DNA of 64,000 bases from Aliidongia sp035943795. GTDB taxonomy: Bacteria > Pseudomonadota > Alphaproteobacteria > ATCC43930 > CGMCC-115725. The stretch covers positions 72,253 to 136,252 of the forward strand of contig NZ_DASZBY010000093.1 in the NCBI RefSeq assembly GCF_035943795.1, written 5' to 3'. The notes below the pieces were generated by a model. That model searched no databases. It was not told the DNA's origin and worked only from the letters and a program-made list of their open reading frames with translations. Below, piece by piece: positions 35,368-45,772 of this stretch; position 1 is the stretch's first letter, and every line of letters begins with the position of its first letter. Both the position numbers and the translations under genes were made by a program.

Positions 35368-35389
35368 AATATCAACAATTGTCGATATT
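35368..35389. promoter_or_regulatory. 22-bp near-palindrome between cpaE2 and tadE
   Basis: AATATCAACAATTGTCGATATT around a central CAATTG; 20 of 22 bases pair symmetrically. It is in the AT-rich part of the 215-bp divergent gap between the second cpaE (minus) and the tadE-tadG unit (plus), so one bound protein could control both. The regulator is unknown. Confidence 0.5.
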
Positions 35390-35518
35390 TCGCCCCCGCC
35401 GATACCCACCGGAAAGGGTGCCGGACCTGCAAAAGTTACGGATTCTAAACGATTCTCATGGTCTTTTGCATGCCATTGACTTGGCTTCCTGTCGTCGCGG
35501 TTTCGGAGTTCCTTTCCG

Positions 35519-36115
35519 TTGGAGAACATTGCCGGGCACGGTGAACGATCGCGGGCCCCAGGAAGACGGGGACTGGCCGCGTACGGCCGCGTGCTTCGAC
35601 GGTTGGCCCTGCGGACCGAGGGCGTCGTGGCGATGGAATTCGCCTTGCTCGCGGTTCCGTTCTTCGCCGTACTGTTCGTCGTCCTGAATTCCGCGCTGAT
35701 GATCTTCTGCAACGCGGTCGTGCAGGGCGCCGTCGCCCAGGCCGCCCGGCAGATCGAGACCGGGCAGATGCAGAACATCGATACGAATTGTCCGCCGACG
35801 CAGAACTCGACCCTGACGACTTTCCAGACGAACGTCTGCAAGAACCTGTTCGGGCAATTGCCCTGTGCAAACCTCTATTTCGACGTGCACAGCTTCGCGA
35901 CCTTCGGCGCGATCAACATGCCGGCACCGACCTACAATGCCCAGGGCAAGGTCACCAACAACTGCTTCAATACCGGCGGCAGCGGTTCGATCGTCGCCGT
36001 CCGGGTGATCTACGCTTGGCAGAACATGGTCCCGGGCCTGACCAACCTCATGCACGTCAGCAACACGACGACGCCCATCCAATATACCGTCATCGTGAAG
36101 AACGAGCCGTTCTGA
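35519..36115 (+). CDS. tadE: TadE-like minor pseudopilin
   Basis: 198 aa from a TTG at 35519; the GTG 24 codons later is an alternative. The type IV-pilin-like N-terminus LRTEGVVAMEFALLAVPFFAVLFVVLN has the Gly before the cut site, Glu at +5 and one membrane segment, so it should be cut by CpaA. The outer part contains four Cys (NCPP, VCKN, PCANL, NCFN), perhaps disulfide-linked. It is the first gene of a three-gene unit and overlaps the next by TGATG. Confidence 0.82.
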   Translation: MENIAGHGERSRAPGRRGLAAYGRVLRRLALRTEGVVAMEFALLAVPFFAVLFVVLNSALMIFCNAVVQGAVAQAARQIETGQMQNIDTNCPPTQNSTLTTFQTNVCKNLFGQLPCANLYFDVHSFATFGAINMPAPTYNAQGKVTNNCFNTGGSGSIVAVRVIYAWQNMVPGLTNLMHVSNTTTPIQYTVIVKNEPF

Positions 36116-36687
36116 TGTCCGTGACGAACCTGCTTCGGAAGCTGTGCCGAGACCGATCGGGCGTCGCGGCCGTCGAATTCGCCCTGGTCGTACCGGTCCT
36201 GCTGGTCATGTGGCTGGGCATGGAGCAGTTCTCGGAATTGACCACGGCCGATTCCAAGACCCTGATGGCCGCCCAGTCGGTGTCCGACATGGTCGCGCAG
36301 GTCGGTGCCTGGCAGAATGGCCAGTTCAACGACATCGTCAATGCCGCGACCCAGATCATGGCCCCGCTGCCGACCAGCGGCGCCCTGACCGTCGACGTCG
36401 TCGGCGTGGCCTATGATTCCAGCAACCAACCGACCATGACCGGGGGCTGGCGCTGCACCAGCAGCGGCGGGCCGGCGGCGGACACGACGATCCCGCTCAG
36501 CACGGCCTACGGCCTCGGCGTCTCCGGCCAGACCATCATCATGGTGAACGTCAAATACGCGTTCCAGCCCGCCGTGAGCTTCCAGATCCTGACCCCCGCG
36601 GTCCTGGCGGCGCTGGGCGCCAAGACCCTGAGCGAACGATCGTTCAACCGGCCGCGCCTGGGCCTGCAGGTTGCGAAGCCTTGCTGA
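36115..36687 (+). CDS. TadE/TadF-type minor pseudopilin
   Basis: 190 aa. N-terminus LCRDRSGVAAVEFALVVPVLLVMWLGMEQFSE has the processing site G-VAAVEF, with Glu at +5 and one membrane helix. The remaining domain is poorly conserved. It probably forms a minor pilin pair with the preceding protein. The ATG overlaps the stop of tadE, and tadG follows 41 bp later. Confidence 0.84.
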   Translation: MSVTNLLRKLCRDRSGVAAVEFALVVPVLLVMWLGMEQFSELTTADSKTLMAAQSVSDMVAQVGAWQNGQFNDIVNAATQIMAPLPTSGALTVDVVGVAYDSSNQPTMTGGWRCTSSGGPAADTTIPLSTAYGLGVSGQTIIMVNVKYAFQPAVSFQILTPAVLAALGAKTLSERSFNRPRLGLQVAKPC

Positions 36688-36728
36688 CCCACGATCACGG
36701 GACACGAACCTTGCCACTGGAGTTGAGA

Positions 36729-38267
36729 ATGTCCTCGCCGGCCAATCCACGGAGCCTCCGCAAGCGACTGCGGTCCCTGCGGGACAACGAGCGCGGCACC
36801 GTCGCGGTGATCACGGCCGCTGCCATCGTCCCGCTCGTGCTTTCCATGGGCGTCGCCGTCGACCTAACCCGGGCCTACATGGCGCGCGCGAAGCTGACCG
36901 CGGCATTGGACACCGCAGGGCTCGCCGTCGGCGCCAATCCGAGCATGACCTCGAGTGCCGCCAACAGCCTGGTTTCGGCCTATCTGCAGGCCAATTTCCC
37001 GACCAACGGCTCGATCACGGTCGGAACCGCCGGCGTCACGCAGACCAGCACGACCCTGACCGTCACGGCGACGGCCCAGATCAAGACGTCCTTCATGGGC
37101 TTGGCCGGGCTCAGCACCATTCCCGTGACCAGCCAGAGCACGGTGGCTTTTGCCAAGAGCATCGAAGTGGCGATGGTGCTCGACAACACCGGCTCCCTGT
37201 CATACCCGGGCGGCGACAACACCACCGGCGCCAATTCGAACATCATGGCGCTGAAGACGGCGGCCGGGCATTTCGTGGTCTCGCTGTTCGGCACGGCCAC
37301 GACGAACAATCCGCAGACCCGCGTCGGCATCGTGCCCTATGTGGCGGCGGTCAATCCCGGCAGCGTCGCGGCCAGCATGCTCGATCCCCTAAGCAACCCA
37401 CCGCCCTATCAGCCCACGAACCCTGCCGGCTGGACCGGTTGCGTGGTGGAACGCCCGTCGACCTTCGCGGCCCCGATGAGCGCCGGGTCGATCGGAACCG
37501 ATCTCGATACGCCGGTCAGCGCGGCCAAGGCGAACTATCTGACGAAATACTGGTGGCCGAACGACGGTACCTTCGGGACCGACCTCAACTGGACGACAGC
37601 GAGCTCGATCTACATGGGCCCGTTTATCAACGGCAATACCGGCGGGTTCCCTAACACGACCGGTGGACCCAACCAATCCTGCCCGACACCGGTCGTCCCG
37701 ATGACCAACAACCTGCAGCCGCTGCTCGATTCGATCGGTGCGGATGCTACCGGCACGGCAATTGCGAACAAGGGCATGCAGCAGTGGCAGCACGGCGGCA
37801 CCGCAGGCTCGATCGGCATGGCCTGGGGCTACCGGATGCTGTCGTCCTATGGACCGTTCGCCGCCGCCGGGCAACCCACCAGTAAATGGAACACTGCGCC
37901 ATGGCAGAAGGCCGTGGTGCTGATGACGGATGGCGTCAATGCGATTCACGCGACCGCGAACAGCTCGGGCGTCAATAAGTGGGACTACACCGGCTATCCG
38001 GGACTGACGTCGAGCCCTCCGTCGGTCGCGACGATCGATGCCCAGGAAGAGCTGGTATGCGACGAACTGAAAACCCAGGGGGTCGTGATCTATTCCGTGT
38101 TCCTGAACAGCGGATCCTCGTCGGGCGGTGCCATTTCCTATTGTGCCGGCCAGACCGTCGGCCAGGGCGACCCCGCCTTCTACTACAATGCCCAGAACCA
38201 GACGGCGCTCTACGCCGCGTTCAACAGCATCGCCAACAGCCTGACCAAGCTGCGCATTTCCAAGTGA
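36729..38267 (+). CDS. tadG: TadG-like pilus protein with von Willebrand A domain
   Basis: 512 aa from the ATG at 36729 after a GGAG site. The N-terminus RSLRDNERGTVAVITAAAIVPLVLSMGVAVDL is the TadG/Flp-like region with one membrane segment. The rest is a VWA domain: the MIDAS motif DNTGS in VAMVLDNTGSLSYPGG, and MTDGVNA near residue 400. Cys residues (TGCVVER, SCPTP, VCDEL, YCAGQ) suggest outside-facing disulfides. It likely anchors or adheres at the pilus base or envelope. It converges on tadD with a 16-bp gap. Confidence 0.87.
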   Translation: MSSPANPRSLRKRLRSLRDNERGTVAVITAAAIVPLVLSMGVAVDLTRAYMARAKLTAALDTAGLAVGANPSMTSSAANSLVSAYLQANFPTNGSITVGTAGVTQTSTTLTVTATAQIKTSFMGLAGLSTIPVTSQSTVAFAKSIEVAMVLDNTGSLSYPGGDNTTGANSNIMALKTAAGHFVVSLFGTATTNNPQTRVGIVPYVAAVNPGSVAASMLDPLSNPPPYQPTNPAGWTGCVVERPSTFAAPMSAGSIGTDLDTPVSAAKANYLTKYWWPNDGTFGTDLNWTTASSIYMGPFINGNTGGFPNTTGGPNQSCPTPVVPMTNNLQPLLDSIGADATGTAIANKGMQQWQHGGTAGSIGMAWGYRMLSSYGPFAAAGQPTSKWNTAPWQKAVVLMTDGVNAIHATANSSGVNKWDYTGYPGLTSSPPSVATIDAQEELVCDELKTQGVVIYSVFLNSGSSSGGAISYCAGQTVGQGDPAFYYNAQNQTALYAAFNSIANSLTKLRISK

Positions 38268-38283
38268 TCGGGCGGGGCCGGCC

Positions 38284-39114
38284 TCAGGGTGCCGGCGTGG
38301 CCGCCGGTGCGACCGAGGCCATGCGGGCCGCCTCGTAGAACTGCATGTTGGCATCGACCATTTCGGGGCTGAGGTCGTGCAACGCCACGCTGCGCGCCGC
38401 GGCGGTATCGCCGTTCAGCCCCAGGACCAGCGCCAGGTTCTGCCGGTTGCGCACCGATGCCGCGGCATCCTGGGCAAGCGGCATCAGCAGCGCCAGCGCG
38501 CCCTTGTAGTCGCCGGACAATGCCAACGACAGGCCATAGTTGCTCCGCAGCACCCGGTCCTGCGGCGCATCGGCCAGTCCCTCGCGGTAGATGTTCTGCG
38601 CCTCCGCATGATGGTTCTGCAGGTCCAGGGCCAGGCCCTTGCCGTTCAGGGCGACGGCGCGAGGGGCACCGTTCCGCAAGGCCATATCGAAAGCCGCGAG
38701 CGCTTCGGCCGGGCGATGCCTGGCCATGAGCAGGCGGCCCATGCCGAGTTGCGCCTCGGGCCGGCTCGGCGCGATCACCACCGCAGCCTGATATTCCTTT
38801 TCGGCATCGTCGAGCGCGCCGCTGGCCAGCATCACGTCGCCGAGGCCCAGATGAGCGGTGAGCGGGTCGCCGCCGGCGGCGAGCATTCTGCGATAGAGCT
38901 CGATGGCACCGGCATAATCCCCGCCCTGGCGGGCCGCTTCGGCGAGCTGCTGGGAGACCTTGGCCTTGTCGACGCCACCGTTGCCCAGAGTCGCGACCGG
39001 GTCGGTGGCCGGTGCCACGGCGCAGCCGGCGACACCCATCGACCAGAGAACCGCGACCAGCGCCCCGCCCCGAAATCGACGACCCAAGGCGCCGCGCTGT
39101 GAAGCTTCGATCAA
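38284..39114 (-). CDS. tadD: TadD-like TPR pilotin/lipoprotein
   Basis: 276 aa. The N-terminal signal ends in VAVLWSMGVAGCAVAP, a lipobox with Cys in VAGC, so it is probably an outer-membrane lipoprotein. TPR units follow (GGDYAGAIELYRRMLAAGG, PLTAHLGLGDVMLASGALDDAEKEYQAAV, EAQLGMGRLLMARHRPAEALAAFDMAL). TadD helps secretin assembly. It closes the cpa/tad operon, four bases after tadC. Confidence 0.86.
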   Translation of the reverse strand: MIEASQRGALGRRFRGGALVAVLWSMGVAGCAVAPATDPVATLGNGGVDKAKVSQQLAEAARQGGDYAGAIELYRRMLAAGGDPLTAHLGLGDVMLASGALDDAEKEYQAAVVIAPSRPEAQLGMGRLLMARHRPAEALAAFDMALRNGAPRAVALNGKGLALDLQNHHAEAQNIYREGLADAPQDRVLRSNYGLSLALSGDYKGALALLMPLAQDAAASVRNRQNLALVLGLNGDTAAARSVALHDLSPEMVDANMQFYEAARMASVAPAATPAP

Positions 39115-39118
39115 TTCA

Positions 39119-40057
39119 TTATCCCTTGAAGGAGGTCATGACCTGGAGCACGGCGGGGCCGCCGAGGACGATGAACAGGCACGGCAGGATGAACATGATG
39201 AGCGGGATCGTCAGCAGCACCGGCAGGCGGGCGGCCCGTTCCTCGATCTCCAGCATCCGGTGCGCCCGCATGTCGCCCGAGAGGACGCGCAGCGATTGCG
39301 CCAGCGGCGTGCCGTACTGGATGGTCTGGATCAGCGTCGTCATCACGCTCTTGATCGCCGGCAACCGGCTGCGCTTGGCGAAATTGTCGAAGGCATCGCG
39401 CATCTGCGGCAGCACGCGGATTTCGGCCACCGTCTTCGCCAACTCTTCGGCGATGACCGGGTTGGCGACCGCGATGTCCCGGCTGACGCGATCCAGCGCC
39501 TGCTCCAGCCCCAACCCCGTTTCGACGCAGATGACGAGAAGATCGAGCACGTCGGCGATGCCGCTGCGCAGCATATCGCGCCGGCGGACCGCGAGCCGCG
39601 AGACGACCACGTCGGGCAACCGCCAGCCCAGCAGGGCCGATCCGATTTCGACCACCGCCTGCATGCCGAAGCCGTCGGGCATCATTCCCAGCTGTTGCAG
39701 CGCGAGCCAGCAGCCAACACTGGCACCCAGCGCCAAGGTCGTCTTGGTCGCGATGAACAGGCCAAGCTTGTCCTGGCCGCGAATGCCGGCATCGGCCAAG
39801 GCCGCGACGACCTTGACCAGTTCGTTGCTGCCGATCAGCGGCGTCGCCGCCAGTTTCTGGCCGAGCGCGCCGAACCGCCTTCTGCCCACGCTCAAGGCGG
39901 ACACCCCGGCGACGTTGGGGCTGAGTTCCGTCAGGCGATCGGCGATACGGCGGCTGGAGCTTCGGGTGATCAGAAGGATGCCGAGCGTCGCGGTCAGCGC
40001 CAGCAGGATGGCGACGAGCGTCACCGGCGACAGGAGCAGCGTCAGGAACGGGCTCAT
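39119..40057 (-). CDS. tadC: Tad pilus inner-membrane platform protein TadC
   Basis: 312 aa, type II/IV secretion GspF-like protein with four membrane segments (MSPFLTLLLSPVTLVAILLA at the start, VLLTIPLIMFILPCLFIVL at the end). GspF-type cytoplasmic sequence DVLDLLVICVETGLGLEQALDRV and YGTPLAQSLRVLSGDMRAHR is present. It pairs with TadB to form the pilus assembly platform. The ATG overlaps the tadB stop by 4 bp. Confidence 0.9.
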   Translation of the reverse strand: MSPFLTLLLSPVTLVAILLALTATLGILLITRSSSRRIADRLTELSPNVAGVSALSVGRRRFGALGQKLAATPLIGSNELVKVVAALADAGIRGQDKLGLFIATKTTLALGASVGCWLALQQLGMMPDGFGMQAVVEIGSALLGWRLPDVVVSRLAVRRRDMLRSGIADVLDLLVICVETGLGLEQALDRVSRDIAVANPVIAEELAKTVAEIRVLPQMRDAFDNFAKRSRLPAIKSVMTTLIQTIQYGTPLAQSLRVLSGDMRAHRMLEIEERAARLPVLLTIPLIMFILPCLFIVLGGPAVLQVMTSFKG

Positions 40058-41013
40058 GCCAATGCCTTCTGGATCAGGACGCGCATCGACAGCATGCCGA
40101 ACAGCAGGCTGAGCAAGCCACCACCCAGGACGTAGGCACCGCGCGGATCGGTCATGAGAATGCTGAAATATCCGGGGTTGATCAACAGGATGCCGCCGCC
40201 CGCGAAGAACGGAAGGGCCGCGAGGACGACGGCGGAGGCGCGCGCCTCGGACGTCATCGCCTTGGTCTTGGAGCGCAGTTCCTCACGGCGCCGCAGCACC
40301 GACGAGAGAACCGCCAGGGTTTCCGAAAGATTGCCGCCGCTCTTGCGCTGCAAGACCAGGCTGGCCACGAAAAAATCGAAATCGACCAGCCGGATCCGCG
40401 CCGCGGCCCGGGCCAGCGCCTCGTCCAGATCGAGGCCGATGCGCATGTCGGCGATCACGTGCCGGAATTCCACGCCGACCGGATCGGGCGTCTCCCGGCC
40501 TGCCGCCTCGAGCGCGATGGACACCGGAAGCCCCGCGCGCACCGCGCGGACGATGAGGTCGATGGCGTCCGGAAACAGCCGCAGAAAATTCGCGACATGC
40601 TTTGCCTTCATGCTGCGCAGCACGAACCAGGGCAGCACGACCATCGAGACGAGGGCGGCTGCAACCGAGATCGTCATCGACAGGCCGATGACCACGGAAC
40701 ACAGCAGGCCGATGGCCGCACCAATGCCCGCGGCCACCAGCAGCAGGCCCTCGAAGGACAGCTTGTCGCCTGTCGCCACCAGGGCACGCCGCATCTTCTG
40801 CTGGACCGAATCCGGCAGGAGCGCCAGCAGAGCCTCCCTGCGCTGCGGTGTATCGGTGTCGCCCTCGAGCTTCGCGTTCATGACCGGCGACAGGGCCTGC
40901 AGACGCTTGACCGCCGCACTCTTCTTGTTCTTGCCCGATGAGGCCAGAAGCAACGCGATCAGCAGCCCGCAGAAGATCAGGAGGCTGATGAGCAGCACCG
41001 GATCGATCCGCAT
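40054..41013 (-). CDS. tadB: Tad pilus inner-membrane platform protein TadB
   Basis: 319 aa GspF-like membrane protein. Segments DPVLLISLLIFCGLLIALLL and GLLCSVVIGLSMTISVAAAL are membrane spans; DAIDLIVRAVRAGLPVSIALEAAGRE and VLQRKSGGNLSETLAVLSSVLRRR are the conserved cytoplasmic parts. It starts 3 bp after the cpaF stop, so translation is coupled. Confidence 0.9.
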   Translation of the reverse strand: MRIDPVLLISLLIFCGLLIALLLASSGKNKKSAAVKRLQALSPVMNAKLEGDTDTPQRREALLALLPDSVQQKMRRALVATGDKLSFEGLLLVAAGIGAAIGLLCSVVIGLSMTISVAAALVSMVVLPWFVLRSMKAKHVANFLRLFPDAIDLIVRAVRAGLPVSIALEAAGRETPDPVGVEFRHVIADMRIGLDLDEALARAAARIRLVDFDFFVASLVLQRKSGGNLSETLAVLSSVLRRREELRSKTKAMTSEARASAVVLAALPFFAGGGILLINPGYFSILMTDPRGAYVLGGGLLSLLFGMLSMRVLIQKALA

Positions 41014-41016
41014 TCG

Positions 41017-42383
<1,367 letters not shown>

Positions 42384-42387
<4 letters not shown>

Positions 42388-43613
42388 TTCAACCGACTCC
42401 AGAACGGACGGCGTTGCGCCACATGGCGACCGCTCATTTCGCTGGCGAGGTTGGCGATCGACGCGGCGATCGGTCCCTTCTCGCCGGCGATGGGCCGGCC
42501 GGCATTGGCGGCGGCGATGACGCTTTTCGGGTGGTACGCGATGGTCGCATCCACCGGCATGCCGATCGTGTCTGCGAGGGTGGCGAGACCGATCTCGCTC
42601 TTCCCGCCCTCGCCCAGGCGATTGAGCACGACCAGATTGCGCTGGCCCAGGTGTGGTGCGTCGATGATGGTGCGTAGGCGCAGCGTGTCCCGGATCGCCC
42701 GTGCGGTCTGGTCCAGCACGACGACCCGCGTGGTCGACAGGTCCAGCATCTGATGCAGGAACGTGCCGTTGTCGCGCGGAATATCGACCACGACATAGTG
42801 GAACTGCTTGCGCAGCACTTCGAACAGGGGCGCCAGTGCTGCCGGATCCAGCCGAAGCGGCGATTCGAGCTTTTCCTCGGAACTCAGCAGGAACAGCCGG
42901 TCGCCGCTGCGCACCATGGCGCGGTCGAGGAACAGGTCGTCGATCCGCGTCGGGCTTTCCAGCGCCTCGCGCAGGCCGGCGCTGCCGTCGAGCTTGATGT
43001 CGAGCGTCAACGCGCAATCGCCGTAATGGACATCGAGGTCGACCAGGCAGACCCGGCGGCTTTCCTTGTTGGCGAGATACCAGGCGAGATTGCTGGCCAC
43101 GGTCGTGGCGCCGACCCCGCCGCGCGCGCCGACCACCGTCACGACCCGGCCCGACTTCTGGCTGAGCGGCGTGGTGCCAGGACTGGCCGAACCCAGCACG
43201 GTATCGATCGCGGACTGCACCAGCGATCGCGTCAGCGGCTTCACGATATAGTCGCTGACGCCGGCGCGGATCAGGTCGCGATAGAGGCCGACGTCGTTGC
43301 GATCGCCCACGACCACGACGGACACGCCCGGCTCGCACACTTCAGCCAGGCGATGCACCTCGTTGACGGGCAGTTCGGTATTGGAAATATCGACCATGAG
43401 CGCCATGGGCGAGCGGGATTTTTCCAGATGCGCGTTGGCGCGCAGGATCCCGCCGGAATGAACGGAGCTGAAGGACAGCGCCATTTCCGTGACGCATTGC
43501 TGGACCGTCTGCTCGCTTTGCGGATCGGACAGGAACGCCGTGAAGCGCTCCCGTCCCTTGCCGGTGCCGTGCGCCGACTCGAGCGCGCCCTGACGACCTG
43601 GCAGGATGCTCAT
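42384..43613 (-). CDS. cpaE: CpaE/TadZ pilus localisation ATPase (main cluster copy)
   Basis: 409 aa. A receiver-like N-terminal domain (ALMVDISNTELPVNEVHRLA, CEPGVSVVVVGDRNDVGLYRDL, GVSDYIVKPL) precedes a MinD/ParA-like fold (VVGARGGVGATTVASNLAWYL, VCLVDLDVHYGDCALTL). The Walker A signature lacks lysine (ARGGVGATT), as in many TadZ proteins. It is closely related to the second copy at 34-35 kb. It starts at 43613, four bases inside cpaD. Confidence 0.92.
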
Positions 43614-44284
43614 GGCGCCGATCCGCCGGATTGACCCGGAGTGAAGGTCTGGGCGTCGAATTTCCGGGTCTTGTCCTGCAGCAGGCGGTCGATCGCCGCA
43701 CCGGAGATGGCACTGTCGGTCTCGCCGCCGGTCTGCCCCTGAATGAGATCGCGCGGATCCTCGACCATCGCGGCCAGGCTGCTGTTGACGGTGCAGCCGA
43801 AATCGCTCCAGGCCGGGTTCTGGCTGTTGGCGATGGCATCGACCGAGCGCCGGGCGCAGCTCGGCATGACGGCCCGATAGGTCGTCGCGATGACCTTGAC
43901 CTGCCCGACGGCGGCGACCGGGCCGGGAGCGGCGGCGGCGACCGGCTGGATCTCGATCTTGGCGGGATTGACCCCGTCGGCGATGGCGGCCTGCCGCAGG
44001 GTCGCAACGACCTGCGGGGCACCGCCCCAAAGCGTGACGTGCAGGATCTGCGGGTTGCCGGCCGCAGCCTCCGCGATGAACCGGTCGAAGCCATGGCGGG
44101 AAGCCGGCGACAGCTCCGTCGTTCCGCGGCCGACCGGGACCAGGAACTGCTGTTCCTGCTTTTCGATCTGGGTCAGATGCGTTTCCGGGTGGGCAAGCAC
44201 CGGCACTTCGTCGGACGTCCGGCTGCAGGCGCCGAGGCCGGCGACCATCAGCAACGGCAAGAGCGATGCGGCGACTCGTTTCAT
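43610..44284 (-). CDS. cpaD: CpaD-family pilus lipoprotein
   Basis: 224 aa from the ATG at 44284, which has a GGAGG site; an ATG at 44305 overlapping the cpaC stop is an alternative. Signal plus lipobox SLLPLLMVAGLGAC. The CpaD domain follows: LVPVGRGTTELSPASRHGFDRFIAE, GVNPAKIEIQPV, then the conserved SCARRSVDAIANSQNPAWSDFGCTVNSSLAAMVEDPRDL. It is an outer-membrane-associated accessory of the CpaC secretin. Confidence 0.9.
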   Translation of the reverse strand: MKRVAASLLPLLMVAGLGACSRTSDEVPVLAHPETHLTQIEKQEQQFLVPVGRGTTELSPASRHGFDRFIAEAAAGNPQILHVTLWGGAPQVVATLRQAAIADGVNPAKIEIQPVAAAAPGPVAAVGQVKVIATTYRAVMPSCARRSVDAIANSQNPAWSDFGCTVNSSLAAMVEDPRDLIQGQTGGETDSAISGAAIDRLLQDKTRKFDAQTFTPGQSGGSAP

Positions 44285-44301
44285 TCTGGCTATCCTCCGC
44301 A

Positions 44302-45726
44302 TCATTCCAGCTCGAACCCGGCATCGCCCTGCAGGCGAGGCCCGCTCAAACGCTCCACGGCGAGCCGGTCGTCATATTCGCTGCCCTCCTTGCGGATGCC
44401 CCCGATACGGCCGAGCAGCATCCGCTCGATATCGGTCGGCGGGCGCAGCCCGTCGGTCGGCAGGCGGATCATCTTGGGATCGGCGATCGGCTTCACGATG
44501 TAGGGCGTGACGATGATGATCAGCTCGCTCTCGTTCCGCGTGAAATTCGACGAGCGGAACAGCGCGCCCAGCACCGGGATGTCGCCGAGGCCCGGATAGC
44601 GGCTGATGGTCGAGCTGGTGTTGTTCTGCAGCAGGCCGCCGATCGCGAAGCTTTCGCCGCTGCCCAGCTCGATCGTCGTATCGGCGCGGCGCACCGACAG
44701 GCCGGGGATCTGGACGCCGCCGAGCGTGATCGCGCCATCGGTCGACAATTGGCTGACCTCGGGGCGCACGTGCATGCTGATGTGGTTGGACGCGAGCACG
44801 GTCGGCACGAAGTCCAGCGACACGCCATATTGCTTGAACTCGATCGTGACCGCGTTCTGGTTCTGGGCGATCGGGATCGGGAATTCACCGCCTGCGAGGA
44901 AGCTCGCCTTTTCGCCGGAGAGCGCCGTCAGGTTGGGCTCCGCCAGGATCGAGATCAGGCCGTCCTGGGCCAGGGCATCGATGACCGAGTCGAAATTCAC
45001 GTGAGAGGTCATCGCACCGACGATCCCCGAGCCGGCGCCGGTCGGGTCAGGCGTGAAGGGGCCGGGGACATAGGTCCCGGGTCCGGTCTGGACTGCCGGA
45101 TAGACCACCCGCCCGGTATTGAGGCCGAACCGGAACGCGCCGGTGGTCAGCATCGCGTTCCAATTGAAGCCCAATTCCTTGGTGACGGACCGCGAGACTT
45201 CCGCGATGCGGACCCGAATGGAAACCTGTGCGGAGCTTTTGACCTTCAGCCGGTCGTCAAGCGCATCGCCGTCCTTCTGAAAGCCGTTGGCGATCTGGTT
45301 GGCGCGATAGGCGGCGGCCGGGTCGCGCGCGGTCCCTTCCAGCGCCAGGCCCGAATTCGTGCCCTTGACCTGGACATCCCGCGCATCGGGATCGACGATG
45401 ATGGATTTCTGCACCGCATCGCTGGCGTTCCGGACCTCGACGTCCATCGCGGCGATCTGTTGGCCGTCCGCACCCAGCGCATAGAGCGTGGTGTGCCCGG
45501 CCTTGCGCCCGAGCACGAAGACCCGCGTCGGCATCGGCACCTGGACGTCCGCGATGGTCGGGTCCGCGATGAAGACCGTGGTGGCCGGTACCGACAGCGA
45601 GATCAGCTTGCCCTGGGAGACCTCGACGACGATGGCGGTTCCCGCCGCTTCGACCGGCCGGCCGAAACCGGCGGCACCGAGCACCAGAAGCATGACGACA
45701 GCGAATGATTTCAAATGCTTTTGCAT
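44302..45726 (-). CDS. cpaC: Tad pilus secretin CpaC/RcpA
   Basis: 474 aa. Signal peptide SFAVVMLLVLGAAGFGRPVEA. N-terminal secretin domain (KLISLSVPATTVFIADPTIADV, LGRKAGHTTLYALGADGQQIA), BON-like SIIVDPDARDVQVKGTNSGL, and the C-terminal secretin gate (VSIRVRIAEVSRSVTKELGF, ALAQDGLISILAEPNLTALSG, IPVLGALFRSSNFTRNESEL, IIIVTPYIVKPI). It forms the outer-membrane channel for the pilus. Confidence 0.95.
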   Translation of the reverse strand: MQKHLKSFAVVMLLVLGAAGFGRPVEAAGTAIVVEVSQGKLISLSVPATTVFIADPTIADVQVPMPTRVFVLGRKAGHTTLYALGADGQQIAAMDVEVRNASDAVQKSIIVDPDARDVQVKGTNSGLALEGTARDPAAAYRANQIANGFQKDGDALDDRLKVKSSAQVSIRVRIAEVSRSVTKELGFNWNAMLTTGAFRFGLNTGRVVYPAVQTGPGTYVPGPFTPDPTGAGSGIVGAMTSHVNFDSVIDALAQDGLISILAEPNLTALSGEKASFLAGGEFPIPIAQNQNAVTIEFKQYGVSLDFVPTVLASNHISMHVRPEVSQLSTDGAITLGGVQIPGLSVRRADTTIELGSGESFAIGGLLQNNTSSTISRYPGLGDIPVLGALFRSSNFTRNESELIIIVTPYIVKPIADPKMIRLPTDGLRPPTDIERMLLGRIGGIRKEGSEYDDRLAVERLSGPRLQGDAGFELE

Positions 45727-45772
45727 CTTATCGCTCAGTTACGGACTGTGATCTCAGTCGGTTGTTGCGTTT

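Noticed and set aside
42388..43338. N-terminal extension of CpaF to 773 residues
   Set aside because: It overlaps cpaE on the same strand in another frame and has no family match; ATG at 42387 fits CpaF length.
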